33,765 nucleotides of DNA, taken from assembly GCA_005792545.1 (NCBI GenBank), contig SXRM01000007.1:1-33765 (forward strand), given 5' to 3'. Below, one piece after another: positions 15,752 through 24,768 of this stretch; the first letter of the stretch is position 1; each line of letters begins with the position of its first letter. The translations under genes and the position numbers were made by a program. The notes below the pieces were generated by a model that saw nothing but the letters and a program-made list of their open reading frames with translations, was not told the origin of the DNA and searched no databases. The DNA comes from Pseudomonadota bacterium. GTDB taxonomy: Bacteria; Myxococcota_A; UBA9042.

Positions 15752-17066
15752 CGACCTGCACGCCGAGCGCGCCGTCTGCCAGCAGCACCTGCAAGCGATC
15801 GGCGACCTGCACCCCGGCCACCGAGCCAAGCGCGCTGCCATCGGGTCGCCGCACGATGCCGTAGCCGCGGCCGAGCGCCGCCCGCGGGCTCAGCGCCCGC
15901 AATAGCCCGGTCAACTGGTCGATTTTGTGGCGGTGCCGCTCCAGCGTCCGCGGCAAGGTCTGGCTGAGCCGCTGCTGTATCAGCGCCAGGTTCTGTCGCT
16001 GCTGCGCAAGCTTGCGCACCGGATCGGCGGCGCGCAGCCGGCGTATCAGGCGCTCGTGGTCGCGGCGCTGGCGCTCCAGCTGGCGTTGGGTGGCGCGGTG
16101 CAAGCGAGCGCGCAGTTCGTCCAGCCGCAGTTGCCGCTCGCCCGTCAGCGCGCCGCCGTCGCCCAGCCGCGCCCGCAGCTGCCCCAGGTGCCGGCGATCA
16201 TCGCTCAGCTGCCGCCGCACCGCCTGGGCCATCCGCAACCGCTGATCGGCTACCAACGCGTCGAGATCGGCGAACTTGGGCACGGCGCGCTCAGCGGCCG
16301 CGGTCGGCGTCGGTGCGCGCCAATCGGCTGCGTGGTCGCTCAACAACGTGTCGGTCTCGTGGCCAACGGCGCTGATGATCGGAGTCCGGCAGGCGGCAAA
16401 CGCGCGCACCACTCGCTCTTCATTGAAGGCCCACAGGTCTTCGAGGCTGCCGCCGCCGCGGCCGCACAGGATGACGTCGGCCCAGCCGAGCGCGTCGATG
16501 CGCTCGATGCCTTGGGCGATCGACTCGGCAGCGCCCTCGCCCTGCACCTGGACCGGCACCACCACGATGCGCACGCGGGCGCGCTCGCGCAGGATCCGCA
16601 GCATGTCTTGCACCGCCGCGCCGGTTTTCGAGGTGACCAGCGCCACGGTCTTGGGCAGGAACGGCAGGGGCTTTTTGCGCGCGGGGTCAAACAGGCCCTC
16701 TGCCGTCAGCTTTTCCTTGAGGCGCTGCAACGCCAGGAACAGCGCGCCCTGGCCAGCGGCCTCGACCTGGGTGGCGTTGAACGAATAGCTGCCGCCCTGC
16801 ACCCACAGGTCGGCCCGGCCGGTACACACCACCTGCATGCCGTCGCGCGGGCGGATCCGCAGCGCCTGGGCCGCGCTTTTCCAGATGGTGACTTTGACGC
16901 GGGCCGACTCGTCTTTGAGGTCGAAGTACAGGTGGCCGCTGCTGGCCCAGCTGATGCCGGTGATTTCGCCGGTGACGCGCAGGACCGGCAGCGGCGACAG
17001 CAGCGCCTTGACCTTGGCGTTCAGTTGCGAGACAGAGAGCGGGGCGTCGGTGGGCAGCGGCAGCAT
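15732..17066 (-). CDS. xseA: exodeoxyribonuclease VII large subunit
   Basis: A 444-residue protein matching XseA along its length. The N-terminal OB-fold (about residues 8-110) has VSQLNAKVKALL and GEITGISWASSGHLYFDLKD. The catalytic domain contains VTSKTGAAVQDML, DVILCGRGGGSLEDLWAFNEE and SAVGHETDTLLSDHAADWRAPTPTAAAE. The C-terminal region is an Arg/Gln-rich long coiled coil, then a short GYGIVRR tail. XseA with several XseB subunits degrades single-stranded DNA in the cytoplasm from both ends. The small-subunit gene xseB, often next to xseA, is not in this window. The stop overlaps the start of the membrane protein gene. Confidence 0.96.
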   Translation of the reverse strand: MLPLPTDAPLSVSQLNAKVKALLSPLPVLRVTGEITGISWASSGHLYFDLKDESARVKVTIWKSAAQALRIRPRDGMQVVCTGRADLWVQGGSYSFNATQVEAAGQGALFLALQRLKEKLTAEGLFDPARKKPLPFLPKTVALVTSKTGAAVQDMLRILRERARVRIVVVPVQVQGEGAAESIAQGIERIDALGWADVILCGRGGGSLEDLWAFNEERVVRAFAACRTPIISAVGHETDTLLSDHAADWRAPTPTAAAERAVPKFADLDALVADQRLRMAQAVRRQLSDDRRHLGQLRARLGDGGALTGERQLRLDELRARLHRATQRQLERQRRDHERLIRRLRAADPVRKLAQQRQNLALIQQRLSQTLPRTLERHRHKIDQLTGLLRALSPRAALGRGYGIVRRPDGSALGSVAGVQVADRLQVLLADGALGVQVDDVAAG

Positions 17067-17124
17067 GGGGCGATGATCGCGCTACGCGGGCGCTGGGGTC
17101 AATGGCGACCGCGGCATGCCGCTG

Positions 17125-17787
17125 TCAGCGCCGCTGACCCGGCGGCGACGACGGCGCACCTATGCTATGCCCCACCCCAGCCACCACCGGATGCGCAACC
17201 AGTGCGGCCTCGCCGTCGCCATCGGGCGCTCGCACCTCGCTGTGCCCGGCCACCGCAGGACCGTAGGTTGTCTTGCCCAGCGGCGTGTCCAGCACACCGC
17301 GCAGCTCCAGCTCCGCACCCGTGTCGCGCAGGTCCAAAGGCTTGCCCGCACGTACCTGCACGACGGTCGGCGCCAGGGCCAGCAAGCCCGCAGTCGAACC
17401 GGTGATCACCGCGCGCTGGCCTGGCAGTAAGCAATGGCCATCGGTGATCGCCCCGCGGTCCTGGCCGGCGACCCACAGGTGCGCGCCCTGCAAGTGGCCC
17501 GGCTCATCGCCGCGGTACACCAGCTCCACTGCCTCGTCGCGGTGGTTCGCCAAGCCGTCACCGTCCAGGTCCACGCCTCCCGGCCGCGCCAGGATTTCGT
17601 TCAGCACCACCTCGCCGGTCCGCGCCGGCAGGCACGCGGGCGGGGTGTCGACGGCGGCGTCGGCCACGACCCTGCGGCCATCGGCGAGCACGCCGCGTGG
17701 GCTGGACTGTTCAGCCAACAGCGAGCAGGCGCCGCAGCACAGCACCAACAGCAAACACATTCTCTGCAATGCAAGAAACCGGGTCAT
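17125..17787 (-). CDS. lipoprotein with a lamin-tail domain
   Basis: The ATG at 17787 gives MTRFLALQRMCLLLVLCCGAC, a signal peptide with a lipobox-like CGAC (Cys21); the frame extends to 17820 without added signal character. The 220-residue product has residues about 58-165 matching the lamin-tail (LTD) pattern: EVVLNEILARPGG, VDLDGDGLANHRDEAVELVYRG, HLWVAG and PGQRAVITG. LTD domains in bacteria are extracellular beta-sandwich folds, often on lipoproteins or nucleases, with likely binding functions. No catalytic domain is attached here. It is divergent from the FG-GAP lipoprotein gene; the 164-base gap should hold promoters for both. Confidence 0.76.
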   Translation of the reverse strand: MTRFLALQRMCLLLVLCCGACSLLAEQSSPRGVLADGRRVVADAAVDTPPACLPARTGEVVLNEILARPGGVDLDGDGLANHRDEAVELVYRGDEPGHLQGAHLWVAGQDRGAITDGHCLLPGQRAVITGSTAGLLALAPTVVQVRAGKPLDLRDTGAELELRGVLDTPLGKTTYGPAVAGHSEVRAPDGDGEAALVAHPVVAGVGHSIGAPSSPPGQRR

Positions 17788-17951
17788 CGGGCACTCCGCG
17801 GCCGGTCCGTGGCCGCACACCCGGGTGATCGGTGCGGCGCGCGAAAAACCGCGGCGTCACCGCAAAATAGTTTTCGCCGGGCCGGGCTCATTGGTGCCTG
17901 CCCAAAGCCGCGACCTTGCGGTACGCTGTCAGCCCTTGCCGGGAGGCCACC

Positions 17952-20048
17952 ATGCGCGCCGCCGTCGCCCCGTTTTTGTTGATCGCCGTCACGACCGTCG
18001 GCTGCGCCGCCCCAGCGGCCACCAACCCGGCCGCGGGAGCGACGGACAGCGCGGTTGCCGACGCGACAGCGGCCGACACCACCCAGGATGCCACCCCTGG
18101 CGACGCCGCGACGGCCGAAACCAGCGATCCCTGGGCCGGCGCGCCGCCCGAAACCTGCAAGCCCGGCGCGCCCTGGGACGGCAAAAGCGCGGCATGGGTC
18201 GACCGCACCGACAAGGCCGGCCTCGCTGCATTGGGCGTGGTCGCCATTCGCCTCAGCACCGCCGATCTCGACGGCGACTACCGCCCCGAGCTGTTTGCCC
18301 GCAGCATGGCCGGGCAGGGCAATCGCGAAGTGTGGGAGGCTGGCAAGCGCCGCCAGTTCCTGCTCAAGGCCATGCCGGCCGAGGGCGGCGGCTTCGCTTT
18401 TGACGACATCACCCAGGCCTCGGGCGTGCTGGCCACGCGCGACGACAAGGGCGGGCGACAGGCCCACGTGGTGGTCTACGCCGATGCGGACAATGACGGT
18501 GATCTCGATGTTTTCGCAGGAAATTCGGTGCCAGGTGACCCCAAAAAGGACCTGTTCCCTGGCGACGCGTCGGAGCTGCTGCTCAACGACGGTAAGGGCA
18601 AGTTCGCACTTTCTGCCGACAATCCATTTGCTGCCAAGGACCTGCGCCGAACCGTCAGCTCTGCCAGTTTTGTGGACTACGACCGCGACGGCGCTATCGA
18701 CCTTTGGCTGGGCTACACCAGCTGGCCAAGCACCGGCGGCGATTTGCCGATCCAAGACCACCTGCTGCGCGGCGACGGCAAGGGCGGTTGGCAGGTCGTC
18801 ACCGGGCAGGAAGGGCTGACGACCAAAGAATGGAAGTACCAGGCCGACGTCGAGTCGGGCGCCGTTCACCGCGTGACCTGGGGCACGGCGGCGTGCGACG
18901 TCAACGGCGACGGCGACCCCGACTTACTGGGCGTGAGCTACGGCCGGTTCTTCAACAGCTTGTGGCTCAACGGCAGCAAGGGCCCGAGCGGCAAGCGCTT
19001 TGAGGACTTGAAGGCCGAGACCCACTTTGACCGCGACGACGACGACGACTGGACCACCAACCTGAACGCGCAGTGCTACTGCCAGGAAAACCCCAGCGCC
19101 GCCGAGTGTGACAAGCCGCCCAAGCCGGCCATCGACTGCGCGCAACTCAAGAAGGCGTTTGGCGGCTCCTACCGCTGGAACCACGCCAACGACCGCAAGC
19201 CCTACCGGCTGGGCGGCAACACCGGCACCGTGCAGTGCGCCGATCTCGACCGCGACGGCGACCTGGATATGGTGTTTGGCAGCATCGTCCACCCCGACGT
19301 CGGCTCGTCGAGCGACCCCTTGCGCATCGCCAGCAACGACGGCGCGCCGATTCCGGTGTTCGTGACGCAAAAGGGCAAGGACAATGGCTTCACCCACAGC
19401 TGGCCCAAAGGTCAGCCGCAAGACGTGGGCGACATGAGCCTGGCCGTGTTCGACTTTGACAACGACGGGCGGCTGGACATCGCGGTCGCCGGCAGCGACT
19501 ACCCGGGTACCCGCGCCAAGCTGTGGCAGCAGCAGCCCGACGGTCGCTATGTCGAGGTGACCGCGGTCGCTGGCCTGGACATGCTGCACGCGGCAAGCGT
19601 TGCTGTCGCGGACTGGGATCTGGACGGCGATCTCGATGTGGCATTCGGTCACTCGCTGGCGCGCTGCGGCTTGAGCCCCAGCGAGTGCAAGAAGACCGAG
19701 GAAGTCCACGTGTTTGAGAACACCGCGGGCAACAGCGCCAACTGGCTGCGCATCGCCTTGCAAGGCGGCATGGGCAGCAACCGCGCCGCGATCGGCGCGC
19801 GGGTGTCGGTCACGGCCGGCGGCGCGACCCAGACGCAGGAGCTGGGCGGCGGCTACGGGCACTTTGGCATGCAGAACGACACCGTGCTGCACTTTGGCCT
19901 GGGCGCTGGCTGCGTCATCGACAAGGTGGTGGTGCGCTGGCCCGACGCCGCGGGCACCGTGCAAACTTGGAACCACGTGCGGGCCAACCAACTGGTGCGC
20001 CTGGTGCAAGGTCAGCCGGTGGCCGACTATCCGCTGCACAAGAAGTAG
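17952..20048 (+). CDS. FG-GAP/VCBS repeat lipoprotein with C-terminal ASPIC/UnbV domain
   Basis: The start at 17952 follows a strong GGAGG (17942-17946) with 5-base spacing; the frame is open from 17916 but without signal. The 698-residue precursor has a signal ending TVGC. Residues about 170-570 hold at least six calcium-type loops such as DADNDGDLD, DYDRDGAID, DVNGDGDPD, DLDRDGDLD, DFDNDGRLD and DWDLDGDLD, the FG-GAP/VCBS pattern of an integrin-like beta-propeller. Residues about 596-682 match ASPIC/UnbV (NWLRIAL, GARVSV, GYGHFGMQNDTVLHFGLG, VVVRWPDA). These proteins are secreted or surface lipoproteins with binding or adhesion roles. A short acidic insert with six cysteines or so (QCYCQENPSAAEC) lies near residue 380. 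No enzyme activity is indicated. Confidence 0.88.
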   Translation: MRAAVAPFLLIAVTTVGCAAPAATNPAAGATDSAVADATAADTTQDATPGDAATAETSDPWAGAPPETCKPGAPWDGKSAAWVDRTDKAGLAALGVVAIRLSTADLDGDYRPELFARSMAGQGNREVWEAGKRRQFLLKAMPAEGGGFAFDDITQASGVLATRDDKGGRQAHVVVYADADNDGDLDVFAGNSVPGDPKKDLFPGDASELLLNDGKGKFALSADNPFAAKDLRRTVSSASFVDYDRDGAIDLWLGYTSWPSTGGDLPIQDHLLRGDGKGGWQVVTGQEGLTTKEWKYQADVESGAVHRVTWGTAACDVNGDGDPDLLGVSYGRFFNSLWLNGSKGPSGKRFEDLKAETHFDRDDDDDWTTNLNAQCYCQENPSAAECDKPPKPAIDCAQLKKAFGGSYRWNHANDRKPYRLGGNTGTVQCADLDRDGDLDMVFGSIVHPDVGSSSDPLRIASNDGAPIPVFVTQKGKDNGFTHSWPKGQPQDVGDMSLAVFDFDNDGRLDIAVAGSDYPGTRAKLWQQQPDGRYVEVTAVAGLDMLHAASVAVADWDLDGDLDVAFGHSLARCGLSPSECKKTEEVHVFENTAGNSANWLRIALQGGMGSNRAAIGARVSVTAGGATQTQELGGGYGHFGMQNDTVLHFGLGAGCVIDKVVVRWPDAAGTVQTWNHVRANQLVRLVQGQPVADYPLHKK

Positions 20049-20069
20049 CCGGCGGATTTCCGGGGACGC

Positions 20070-20804
20070 ATGGCACAATACCAGTACGACAAAGCCTTTT
20101 TTGCCTATACCACGGCGTCGAACGACCACAGCGCCAAACGCGTGGCGGGCTGGCTGGGTGGCTGGCTGCGGCCGCAGAGCGTCGTCGACTTCGGCTGTGC
20201 ACAGGGCGCATGGCTCGCGGCCTGGCAGGTTGCGGGTGCCACCGACGTGCTGGGCGTCGACGGCGACTACGTGGAGCGCAAGGCGCTGCGCATCGACGCC
20301 GACCGCTTCCTTGCCCGCGACCTGGCCCAGCCCATTGAGCTCGGCAGACGCTTTGACTTGGTGCAAAGCGTCGAAGTCGCCGAACACCTGCCCCAAACGG
20401 CCGCGGAGGCGTTCGTGGCTACGCTGTGCCGTCACGGCGACGTGGTGCTGTTCTCGGCGGCACCGCCCGGCCAGGGCGGTGAACACCACGTCAACGAGAA
20501 GCCCTATGGTTGGTGGCGCGACCTTTTTGCCGCGCGCGGCTATCGCCTGTTCGATTGCGTACGGCCGCAGCTGGCGGGCGACGCCCAGGTCCAGGTGTGG
20601 TACCGCTACAATGTGTTTCTGTACGTGAACGATGGCGCCATTGCCCGGCTACCGCCCGAGGTCGCCGCAACCCGTCTGGCCGACGGTGCCGCAGTGCCGG
20701 ATATTTCGCCGTTGCCGTACCAGCTGCGCAAGGCAGCGGTGCGGGCGCTGCCGCAACCGGTGGCTGACCAGCTGGCCCGCTTCAAGGCCCGGCTGCGGCG
20801 ATAG
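20070..20804 (+). CDS. SAM-dependent methyltransferase
   Basis: A 244-residue cytosolic protein. Motif I is VVDFGCAQGAWL (residues 38-49), followed by VLGVDGDYVERKAL (acidic ribose-binding Asp) and FDLVQSVEVAEHLP, the class I Rossmann methyltransferase order. The late GGEHHVNEKPYGWWRDLFAARGY element is common in Methyltransf_23-like proteins that act on small molecules or glycans. The substrate is unknown. It begins 21 bases after the FG-GAP lipoprotein gene and is probably co-transcribed with it. A hairpin at 20895-20927, about 90 bases after the stop, may end the transcript. Confidence 0.84.
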   Translation: MAQYQYDKAFFAYTTASNDHSAKRVAGWLGGWLRPQSVVDFGCAQGAWLAAWQVAGATDVLGVDGDYVERKALRIDADRFLARDLAQPIELGRRFDLVQSVEVAEHLPQTAAEAFVATLCRHGDVVLFSAAPPGQGGEHHVNEKPYGWWRDLFAARGYRLFDCVRPQLAGDAQVQVWYRYNVFLYVNDGAIARLPPEVAATRLADGAAVPDISPLPYQLRKAAVRALPQPVADQLARFKARLRR

Positions 20805-20860
20805 CCGAGCGCGAATGCGCAGTCAGCGGCAGGCGCCGCGTGCATACACGCTTTTTCGTT

Positions 20861-20889
20861 TTGGCCTGCGGGCCGACCTGTGGTATGTT
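20861..20889 (+). promoter_or_regulatory. candidate sigma-70-type promoter for the thioredoxin-fold lipoprotein
   Basis: TTGGCC at 20861-20866 and TATGTT at 20884-20889 are separated by 17 bases, with a TGG just before the second box. It lies about 100 bases before the ATG at 20993. The same -10-like element, TATCTTGGCGC, occurs at 30551 before the ABC transporter, where the -35 is poor. Evidence is by consensus only. Confidence 0.35.
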
Positions 20890-20894
20890 GGCGC

Positions 20895-20927
20895 CGGGCA
20901 GGCCTTGGTGGGCCTGCGCCCGTTTTT
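20895..20927 (+). terminator. GC-rich hairpin followed by five T residues
   Basis: CGGGC-AGGCC pairs with GGCCT-(GC)-GCCCG around the loop TTGGTG, with a two-base bulge, and TTTTT follows at 20923-20927. It is a good rho-independent terminator for the methyltransferase gene upstream. If the promoter at 20861-20889 is real, its start point would fall at the foot of this hairpin, so it could instead be a leader attenuator of the downstream gene. Confidence 0.5.
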
Positions 20928-20992
20928 CGCCCGGTCCGCGGCCCGCCGCACTATCGCGCCGCCGGCCCGACCGCGCACGCTGCGAGGAAGCC

Positions 20993-22144
20993 ATGAAGAC
21001 CATTCGCCTTACTAGCACCGTCCTTGCCCTTGCGCTCGCCGCCGGCGGGTGCGCCAGCTCTGACTCCGCGGGTGGCGCCGCTGCCGGTGCCGCCGACACT
21101 CCGCTCAAGGCCGTCGGCGCGCTGACGACCGAGATCGACAAAGGCACCTTCACCGTCGACTACACCGGCGCCGTTGCCACCGCCACGCTCAAGCACCGCT
21201 TGAACAAGTCGCCGGGTGGTCTCGCCTGCGTGCCTTCGGCCAGCATCTCGGTTGCCCTCAAAGACAGCGCCTGCAAGCTGGAGTTCAACTACGAGGCTGG
21301 TTTCGCCGGCGAGGGTCTGGTGCTTAAGACCGTCAACTTCCACGCGCGCGGCTGGCTGCACGGCGACAAGTCGCTCAACGTCCTGGTCGAATGCCCCGGC
21401 TGGACCAAAGAGCCGGCCAAGGGCGAGGTCGTCTACACCTCGTCCGCCGTCGACGGTGCGCTCAAGATCATGCCGATCGCGCAGCCTGAAGCCGGCATGG
21501 CCAAAGCCGTTTTGCGCAACAAGGAACTGGCGACGACCTTTGGCAAGGTCACCACCATGAAGTTCCAGGGCCGCAAGTTCGACGTCGACCTGTCCAAGAT
21601 CACCTTCAAGGGCGACGTGGTCAGCATGGGCGACGAGAATGCCCAGTGCGTCAAGACCTTCCACGACTATCCCAAGTGGAAGCTGCAGGACATCAACCCC
21701 GGCAGCGCCGGCGCCAACACCACCTATGGCCTGGACGCCTTCAAGGGCAAGAAAGTCGTGGTCGCGCTGGTCTCGGACTGGTGCGCCAGCTGTATCTCGC
21801 AGACCAAGCTGATGCAGAAGCTCCAGGACAAGTACGTGGCGGCCGGCAAGAACGTGCAGATGGTCGTCATCAACGACAAGCAGAGCAACGACAAAAGCAA
21901 GCTGACCAGCCAGGTCACCAATATCCCGATTTTCCAGGATGTCGCTGGCGTCGATGCCTGGGCCAAGATGGACGCGCCGCACGTCGGCAAGTTCAAGAAC
22001 TCGGAGATCCGCAATAGCGGTTACGGCTTTGCCATGAATGGCGAAGAGATCATGTACTTCGCGCCCAACGGTACGGGGTCGCTGAACCTGACCGCGTTTG
22101 AGCAGGCCGTCGAGGCCGCGATCAACAAGCCCGACGAGCCGTAG
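20993..22144 (+). CDS. lipoprotein with a C-terminal thioredoxin-like domain
   Basis: The ATG at 20993 has GAGGAAG at 20984-20990 and opens with a lipoprotein signal ending AAGGC; the frame extends to 20840 without such a signal. The 383-residue precursor has an N-terminal part (about 20-240) rich in beta strands with conserved-looking cysteines and no recognised family. Residues about 245-375 look like a TlpA/thioredoxin domain: TTYGLDAFKGKKVVVALVSDWCASC with C264 and C267, VQMVVINDKQ and VTNIPIFQDV. The WCxxC motif implies thiol-disulfide exchange in the periplasm. The cis-proline is consistent with the NIPIF segment. It is convergent with the HEAT lipoprotein gene 21 bases away. Likely role in disulfide handling for cysteine-rich envelope proteins is inference. 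Confidence 0.8.
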   Translation: MKTIRLTSTVLALALAAGGCASSDSAGGAAAGAADTPLKAVGALTTEIDKGTFTVDYTGAVATATLKHRLNKSPGGLACVPSASISVALKDSACKLEFNYEAGFAGEGLVLKTVNFHARGWLHGDKSLNVLVECPGWTKEPAKGEVVYTSSAVDGALKIMPIAQPEAGMAKAVLRNKELATTFGKVTTMKFQGRKFDVDLSKITFKGDVVSMGDENAQCVKTFHDYPKWKLQDINPGSAGANTTYGLDAFKGKKVVVALVSDWCASCISQTKLMQKLQDKYVAAGKNVQMVVINDKQSNDKSKLTSQVTNIPIFQDVAGVDAWAKMDAPHVGKFKNSEIRNSGYGFAMNGEEIMYFAPNGTGSLNLTAFEQAVEAAINKPDEP

Positions 22145-22165
22145 CCGCGACGGGACAGCCTGCGC

Positions 22166-23113
22166 TCAGTTTGCGTCGTCCCTGCGCTCCCACTGCCCCA
22201 AAATCTGCTCCGCCCGCGCCCGCACCAGTTCGACCGGGTGCTCGCGCGCGACCTCGCCTAGCGCCTGCCGCGCTGCCGGCGTGTGCAGCATGTCCAGGGC
22301 GTCGAGCGCGGCCGCCACCACTTCGGGCTGTCGCGCCTGCACCGCTTGCGACAGTACCGCCACGCTCTGATCGCCGCCCAGCCGTCCTAGCGCCGTGCAC
22401 GCGACCAGCGCCACGTCTTTGCGCGTGTCGCGGCACAGCTTGTCCAGCCGCGGCCGCTCGGCCACCAGCTTGCGGTCGCCGGCTTCGCGGGCGCAGGCGC
22501 TGACCTTCCACACGTCGGCGTCGACCAGACCTTGAACGATCTCCACGTCCGTCCGTCGCCGCGCCCACAGCTCGGCCAGCACGTCGGCCGTCACCTGGGC
22601 CACCGCGCGGCCCAGCCGCGGCGGCAACCACGCGCCAAGGCTCACTGCCGCCGGCTTGGGCAGTTGCACCGTCGCAACCCGCAGCGCGACCTCCGCTTGA
22701 TCCGCCCGCGACGCCGTCGTTTCGGCCTGAGCGCGGATCTGTACGCCAAGCGCGATAGCGGTGGGGGCCTCGAGCGCCACCGCCATGCCCGCTGCATCCT
22801 CCGCTTGCCAGCTCAGCTGGATGTCCACGTCGCACCAACTGGCCGGTGAGGGGTCGCGGGGCGCGCCAATCGTGCCCACCAGGGCCACCTCGGCGAGCGC
22901 CTGCGCCGCCTCGGCGCGGACCTTTTCGCCGTCGACACCGACCACGGCTTGCCCGGGCGGCGGCTGCAGCGCCACGCGGAATTCACGGATCTGCCACTGG
23001 AATCCGACTGACTCCGGCGAGCTGACCTCTGCAGGCGCGACGTTGGACGCCGCGGCAGGCGATCGGCCACAGGCGCACACGGCCAGGGCCAGCGCCCACG
23101 TCAGCCGATTCAT
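22166..23113 (-). CDS. HEAT-repeat lipoprotein
   Basis: The ATG at 23113 gives MNRLTWALALAVCAC, a short lipoprotein signal; upstream frame to 23401 lies inside the helicase gene. The 315-residue product has an unassigned N-terminal half (about 20-175, with beta strands such as FRVALQ and DVDIQLSW). The C-terminal half is made of paired helices with HEAT-like repeats: DVALVACTALGRLGGDQSVAVLSQAVQ, EVVAAALDALDML and ARQALGEVAREHPVELVRARAEQIL. Such repeats form a scaffold for protein binding. The start codon shares one base with the upstream TAA stop (TAATG), so the gene is translationally coupled to the helicase gene. Function unknown. Confidence 0.74.
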   Translation of the reverse strand: MNRLTWALALAVCACGRSPAAASNVAPAEVSSPESVGFQWQIREFRVALQPPPGQAVVGVDGEKVRAEAAQALAEVALVGTIGAPRDPSPASWCDVDIQLSWQAEDAAGMAVALEAPTAIALGVQIRAQAETTASRADQAEVALRVATVQLPKPAAVSLGAWLPPRLGRAVAQVTADVLAELWARRRTDVEIVQGLVDADVWKVSACAREAGDRKLVAERPRLDKLCRDTRKDVALVACTALGRLGGDQSVAVLSQAVQARQPEVVAAALDALDMLHTPAARQALGEVAREHPVELVRARAEQILGQWERRDDAN

Positions 23114-24750
23114 TACCCGTCCTGCAGCAGGATCAGCAGCCCGGTCGCCCGCGAACCGCCGATATAGTGCAACAGCAGGCGCGTGTCGGCGGGCTCGCCG
23201 TCCAGTTCCGTCAGGATGATGACCTTGGCTTCCATGCCCTTGAACGCGCGAATGCCCCGCAGCCGCACCTGGCCGGGCTCGTCGCCGGGCGTCAGCTTCC
23301 ACGGCAGCAGCACCTCGGCAAAGTCGCGCCAGATCGACTTTTGCGGCGCCCGGGCCGTCAACACCACCACATCGGCAGGCGCGACTCCGCCCTCGGCGCA
23401 CACGCGCTGCAGCACCCGTCGCAACGCGCGGCCGGCATTGGGTCGCAGCGGCTCAACGGCCACCGGGCTGCCTTCGGGCGCGATGCACAGGGCCTGGCGC
23501 ATGTGCGGCGTCGCCTGCGTTAGGTGGCGGTGGATAGCGGCGGTGTTGCGCCAATTGGTGGTCAGCACCAGCGCTTCGTCGCCACCCGGCACGGGCGCGG
23601 CATCGGCGCGCAGGCATTGGGCGTCGTCGAAAAACACGTAGCGGATGCCGCGCTCGGGGTCCACCAGCCACGCATGCAACGCCTGCCACCACGGCGCAAT
23701 GAAGTCCTGGGCTTCGTCGACCACCAGCGCGTCAAACCGCGGGCCGTCGCGGCGGGCCGCACCCAGCAGATGGCCCGCCAGTTCATGGTCGAAGAAGCGG
23801 GCGCGGGCGTCGCTCGGCGGGGCCTTGATGCGGCGGCGGTCCAGCCCGGCCAGGTCGTAGCACAGCTCGTGAAAGTGCCAGGCGACCACGTTGGGGGTGT
23901 CGGCCATCGCGCGGTGCAGCTGGTGGCCAAGCTCCTTGTTGTAACAGGTCAACAGCACCCGCATGCCCTGGGCGGCCAGCGACTGCGCCTTGTGCAGGGC
24001 CAGCACGGTCTTGCCGGTGCCCGCCGCGCCGTAGATCGCCTGCCGCCGCACCCGCGCCAGCATGTCGAGCACACCCAACTGTTGGGGACTGAGCGCGACC
24101 ATCGCCGCCGCGTCGTCGTCCAGTGCGCTGGCCAGCAGCATCCGCGCGCGCTGCGGCTGCAAGAACAGGTCTTCGAGCGCCCGCCACCACCACCGCGACG
24201 AGGCGTTGCCGACGCCCGGCTCCTTGCGCTGCCACCGCTCAAACAGACCCAGCACCGCATGCACCGGGTCGTGCAGCGCCGCGCGGTCGAGCACGATGTC
24301 GCCCGGGGCGTGGGCGGCGAAACCGGCTTGCGGCGCAAATGCCTCCGGCAGCAGCACGCCGTGGCCAACGGTCGGCCGCGATGGCACAGCCAGCGGGTGC
24401 TGCGCCAGCTTGTGCAGCAGCGCGGCCATGCCGTCGTGCGCGGCGGCGAACGGGTCGGCGATGCGTTGTGGCCGGCCATCGCGCACGGTCACCGACCACG
24501 CCGGCCCCGACGGGTCATGGCCCAGCGCGCCGGGCACCGCCACCAGGCCCAGCAGGCCGTGCTCCGGGTGCGCGAGCACGAAGTCCAGGGCGCCGTCTTG
24601 TAGCGGGGCACTGGCAGCGCTCTTGCCGACCCAGGCCGCGCCCTGCACCACCGTCCACGGTTCGGGTAGCGCCGCGCGCCAGGCGTCGAACAGCCGCAAC
24701 AGTGCCGGGCTGGTACCGGGCCTGGGCAGGGCGGGGATGGTGCGGGCCAC
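23113..24750 (-). CDS. SF1 (UvrD/Rep-type) helicase with a decayed NERD-like N-terminal domain
   Basis: A 545-residue cytosolic protein. Residues 241-248 are the Walker A GAAGTGKT, residues 345-348 the DEAQ of motif II, then LTTNWRNT (motif IV-like), and IRAFKGMEAKVIIL close to motif V; the last helicase motif reads IGGSRATGLLI where YVGLTRA-like sequence is usual. The N-terminal region (about 40-75) has the spacing of a NERD nuclease: DGALDFVLAHPEHGLLGLVAVPG. In active NERD domains the first Glu of GE-x-D and an ExK follow; here those positions are A54 and V70-A71-V72, so nuclease activity is probably lost. NERD-helicase fusions are thought to act in DNA processing. The gene is followed by the HEAT lipoprotein with a one-base overlap. 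Start at 24750 (ATG). Confidence 0.8.
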   Translation of the reverse strand: MARTIPALPRPGTSPALLRLFDAWRAALPEPWTVVQGAAWVGKSAASAPLQDGALDFVLAHPEHGLLGLVAVPGALGHDPSGPAWSVTVRDGRPQRIADPFAAAHDGMAALLHKLAQHPLAVPSRPTVGHGVLLPEAFAPQAGFAAHAPGDIVLDRAALHDPVHAVLGLFERWQRKEPGVGNASSRWWWRALEDLFLQPQRARMLLASALDDDAAAMVALSPQQLGVLDMLARVRRQAIYGAAGTGKTVLALHKAQSLAAQGMRVLLTCYNKELGHQLHRAMADTPNVVAWHFHELCYDLAGLDRRRIKAPPSDARARFFDHELAGHLLGAARRDGPRFDALVVDEAQDFIAPWWQALHAWLVDPERGIRYVFFDDAQCLRADAAPVPGGDEALVLTTNWRNTAAIHRHLTQATPHMRQALCIAPEGSPVAVEPLRPNAGRALRRVLQRVCAEGGVAPADVVVLTARAPQKSIWRDFAEVLLPWKLTPGDEPGQVRLRGIRAFKGMEAKVIILTELDGEPADTRLLLHYIGGSRATGLLILLQDG

Positions 24751-24768
24751 GGCGAAGGCGAGTGGGGC

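Noticed and set aside
18924-20489. 521-codon open frame on the minus strand opposite the FG-GAP lipoprotein gene
   Set aside because: The plus strand has unmistakable FG-GAP and ASPIC motifs; the minus frame has none.
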